Source: Halothermothrix sp.
GTDB lineage: Bacteria; Bacillota; Halanaerobiia; DY22613
NCBI GenBank assembly: GCA_016841825.1
Contig: JAENYK010000006.1
Coordinates: 186,001 to 250,000 of the forward strand
DNA length: 64,000 bases
Direction: 5' to 3'
Position 1 is the stretch's first letter; each line of letters opens with the position of its first letter. The notes under the pieces are model-generated. The model saw nothing but the letters and a program-made list of their open reading frames with translations. It was not told the origin of the DNA and did not search any database. Positions 62,350-64,000 of the stretch are shown piece after piece. The translations under genes were made by a program, and so were the position numbers.

Positions 62350-62850
62350 ATGGGAAAGAGACAAGTTTTTTTCAGTTTTGAGTACAACAAAGATTCATGG
62401 AGAGCAAGTCAAATTAGAAACATGGGTAAAGTTGATAGTAGTTCAACTTTTTCAGACAATGAGTGGGAAGAAGTCAAAGAAAAAACAGATAAAAAAATTA
62501 AAGAATGGATAGATTCACAGATGGAAAAGCGTTCCTGTCTTGTAGTTTTGATAGGATCAACTACATCAGGTAGAAAATGGATTAATTATGAAATTGAAAA
62601 AGCCTATGAACTTAATAAAGGCATAGTAGGAATATACATACATAATTTGAAAGATAGCGAAGGTAAACAAACGAGTAAAGGTAGTAATCCATTTTATCAA
62701 TTCTATATTGGAGATAAAAAAGAACGTTTGTCAAAATATGTAATATGTTTTGATTCTAAGTACAAATTAAGCCAATATGTATATGACGATATTAAAGAAA
62801 ACATTGAGCAGTTAATTGAGGATGCAATTGCTAATAAAAGAACCTATTAA
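62350..62850 (+). CDS. thsB: Thoeris ThsB TIR protein (second copy)
   Basis: A 166-residue TIR protein: RQVFFSFEYNKDSWRASQIRN, then CLVVLIGSTTSGRKWINYEIEKA with catalytic Glu81, and GIVGIYIHNLKDSEGKQTSKG NPF, the usual ThsB tail. The start ATG 62350 has GAGAGGAG upstream; the earlier ATG at 62308 lies 3 bases after thsA and lacks a ribosome site. Close linkage to thsA (45 bases) shows one operon. Two different ThsB around one ThsA is a known Thoeris layout. Confidence 0.93.
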   Translation: MGKRQVFFSFEYNKDSWRASQIRNMGKVDSSSTFSDNEWEEVKEKTDKKIKEWIDSQMEKRSCLVVLIGSTTSGRKWINYEIEKAYELNKGIVGIYIHNLKDSEGKQTSKGSNPFYQFYIGDKKERLSKYVICFDSKYKLSQYVYDDIKENIEQLIEDAIANKRTY

Positions 62851-62911
62851 TATTTAAAGATATTAGTATTTTAGCAGTCATTCAACCTGAAGAATCGTTT
62901 AACTAATTTGT

Positions 62912-62944
62912 AGGAGATGGCGTCTAAATTTTCTGTCATCTCCT
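62912..62944 (+). terminator. hairpin terminator after thsB2
   Basis: AGGAGATG (62912-62919) pairs with CATCTCCT (62937-62944), followed by TGATATT; a weak T-run. Confidence 0.6.
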
Positions 62945-63129
62945 TGATATTATCAGATGTATTTTTAACTCTAAAAAAATATTATGTTGGTCAAGTCAGT
63001 CTCTATATTACTATAAATAGAAACTACGCTATTCTATTATTCAGGATTTTTTACGCCAAATTATGAAGTTAAGCAGATATCATTTTTAAAAGCAATTATA
63101 TAGTAAACTATGTCTACCAAAGGGGGAAC

Positions 63130-63230
63130 TTCGCAGAACACGTGCACATCCGCTCGCCCTATCGGGCGGCCCCTTCGGGGTAATTTGGCTATCGCCAAAC
63201 TACGGATCGTGCCAAGAATGTTATCGGCCA
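63130..63230 (+). other. attC-like integron recombination site 2
   Basis: TTCGCAGAAC (63130-63139), left arm GTGCACATCCG (63142-63152), right arm CGGATCGTGC (63203-63212) with one bulged C, spacer, GTT (63220-63222). The GC-rich terminal structure holds three small hairpins: CGCCC-TATC-GGGCG, CCCC-TTC-GGGG and TTTGGC-TATC-GCCAAA. This GC-rich block contrasts sharply with the AT-rich genes on both sides. Confidence 0.7.
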
Positions 63231-63294
63231 TCAAAACTTTAATTTGTAAAACAACTAAACATGAAACGTTTATTTATAGGAAGGTGGTTATAAA

Positions 63295-63573
63295 ATGGCT
63301 TTCAATGTTATTTGTAGAAAGTGTGGACAAACTTTTTCTGCACAAAATGGCACTAATCTATCTAGATGTGTTTGTCCAAATTGCCAATCGTTGAGTTTAG
63401 TACGAGATCACAGTGAAGAAGAGAGCATCCGTAATACAGGAAGTATTATTGGAGGAGCAATTTTGGGTGCTTCTTTAGGAGGTCTACCTGGGGCAATTAT
63501 TGGAGGGATTGTTGGAATAGCTTTAGCTGGAGCTAAAAATGAATCAGTTCGAAAGGGGGGTAACAATGGATAG
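63295..63573 (+). CDS. zinc-ribbon and glycine-zipper protein
   Basis: A 92-residue protein. CRKCGQTF and CVCPNCQS form a zinc ribbon (residues 6-35); residues 48-83 (GGAILGASLGGLPGAIIGG) are a glycine-zipper membrane segment of the kind that can insert into or permeabilise membranes. GGAAGGTGG precedes the ATG. It starts 74 bases after the cassette boundary and overlaps the next gene by 8 bases. Function unknown; a defence or toxin role is possible from context only. Confidence 0.65.
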   Translation: MAFNVICRKCGQTFSAQNGTNLSRCVCPNCQSLSLVRDHSEEESIRNTGSIIGGAILGASLGGLPGAIIGGIVGIALAGAKNESVRKGGNNG

Positions 63574-63916
63574 ATTGTTAACTTACCCATCAATTGTTCT
63601 GGGATTAGCTTTTATCTATTTGTATGTAAGGAAATGCTATAAAGATGAGAAAAAATTTCATTTACCAGATATGATAAATATTTTCTTACTTGGTAGTGGT
63701 GTTTTTGGTGGAATGATTTTAGTGGTTAGTTCTTTAGTAGATAGTTTGCGTCAATACATATCCGATATGAACTTATATATAGCAATAAGTGGGATAACAG
63801 TATTTGCTGTCTCGATACAGGGGTTATTTCATCACGGCCTTATTAAATCTCCTTATAATGAGAGTGATGACGAGGATAGTTCGAAAGAATTTGTAAGTGA
63901 AGCCATAACAAGTTAA
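63566..63916 (+). CDS. small membrane protein, partner of the zinc-ribbon gene
   Basis: A 116-residue protein with three hydrophobic helices (LLTYPSIVLGLAFIYLYV, MINIFLLGSGVFGGMILVVS, YIAISGITVFAVSIQGLF) and an acidic C-terminal tail (ESDDEDSSKEF). AAAGGGGGG lies just before ATG 63566, which overlaps the upstream stop. It ends 16 bases before the third attC-like site, the usual place for the last gene of a cassette. Confidence 0.65.
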   Translation: MDRLLTYPSIVLGLAFIYLYVRKCYKDEKKFHLPDMINIFLLGSGVFGGMILVVSSLVDSLRQYISDMNLYIAISGITVFAVSIQGLFHHGLIKSPYNESDDEDSSKEFVSEAITS

Positions 63917-63931
63917 ACTTCTGCATTGACA

Positions 63932-64000
63932 GCTGATAACATGGGCTATACGCGGCTAATGCCCTTGGCCCTTCGGGCACATTTCCACCACTACGCTGCG
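63932..64000 (+). other. attC-like integron recombination site 3, cut by window end
   Basis: GCTGATAAC (63932-63940) pairs with GTTATCGGC after site 2 (63220-63228) with one G-T pair. A left arm GGGCTATACGCGGC follows; the last six bases of the window, GCTGCG, pair with CGCGGC (63951-63956). TGCCC/GGGCA (63960-63979) is an inner hairpin. The rest of the right arm lies outside the window. Confidence 0.55.

Noticed and set aside
63104-63394. 94-codon open frame across attC-like site 2
   Set aside because: Covers the GC-rich folded site and has no ribosome site; the zinc-ribbon gene in another frame has one.
1-64000. CRISPR arrays, tRNA or rRNA genes
   Set aside because: No regularly spaced repeats, cloverleaf-like segments or rRNA-like conserved stretches were noticed on reading; a tRNAscan or Infernal run could still find small RNAs.

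Overview
The window comes from a low-GC, anaerobic, fermentative bacterium that combines Firmicutes-type genes (HutP family, PadR/HAAS, DegV, HelD, AGGAGG-type ribosome binding sites) with a complete tripartite RND efflux system (TolC-type outer-membrane protein, adaptor, pump). Together with a bifurcating-type [FeFe] hydrogenase operon and a sodium-pumping decarboxylase subunit, this points to a diderm Firmicute, most likely Halanaerobiales; the assignment is an inference. No rRNA, tRNA, CRISPR array or intact transposase was seen.

Layout. 1-19 kb: a truncated S9 peptidase, uracil-DNA glycosylase, a methyltransferase-like protein, a secreted metallopeptidase, a GH13 glucosidase, HelD, two tandem amidohydrolases, Ogt, a secreted CBM9-like protein, OsmC and a PAS-GAF-GGDEF diguanylate cyclase. 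19.4-24 kb: a HutP-family gene, a UAG-rich leader with a terminator, an orphan oadB, a DUF2877 gene and a class III CoA-transferase. 24.4-26.3 kb: an apparently undescribed radical-SAM/SPASM peptide-modification locus with four short precursor genes sharing W-N-L..L.Y-E-x10-Y-M-P. 26.5-28.5 kb: DegV and a PadR/HAAS module. 29.2-34.9 kb: a four-gene hydrogenase operon whose NuoF-like subunit is fused to a GltD/NfnB-like flavoprotein. 35-40.6 kb: an AT-rich island with a MacB-type ABC exporter, a cysteine-rich secreted peptide whose start is out of frame, and a TPR gene translationally coupled to a Phr-like 41-residue exported peptide.

41-58.6 kb is mostly housekeeping: an M3-type peptidase with an XRE regulator, a nitroreductase, an Old Yellow Enzyme, the mtnA-ahcY-mtaD salvage operon, a RadC-like protein, the TetR-controlled TolC/RND operon and a cytosolic parvulin. 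Three IS200/IS605-type end remnants without tnpA or tnpB lie at 3.4, 40.6 and 44.9 kb; one supplies the last codons of the nitroreductase.

59-64 kb is a defence region: a type I Thoeris system (thsB1-thsA-thsB2), then a two-gene unit of unknown function. Three attC-like sites (59.8, 63.1 and 63.9 kb) bound these units. The bases just after one site are complementary to those just before the next (10 of 10 for the Thoeris segment, 9 of 9 with one wobble for the following segment). That is what integron gene cassettes should show, so Thoeris seems to be carried as one 3.35-kb cassette. No integrase lies in the window.
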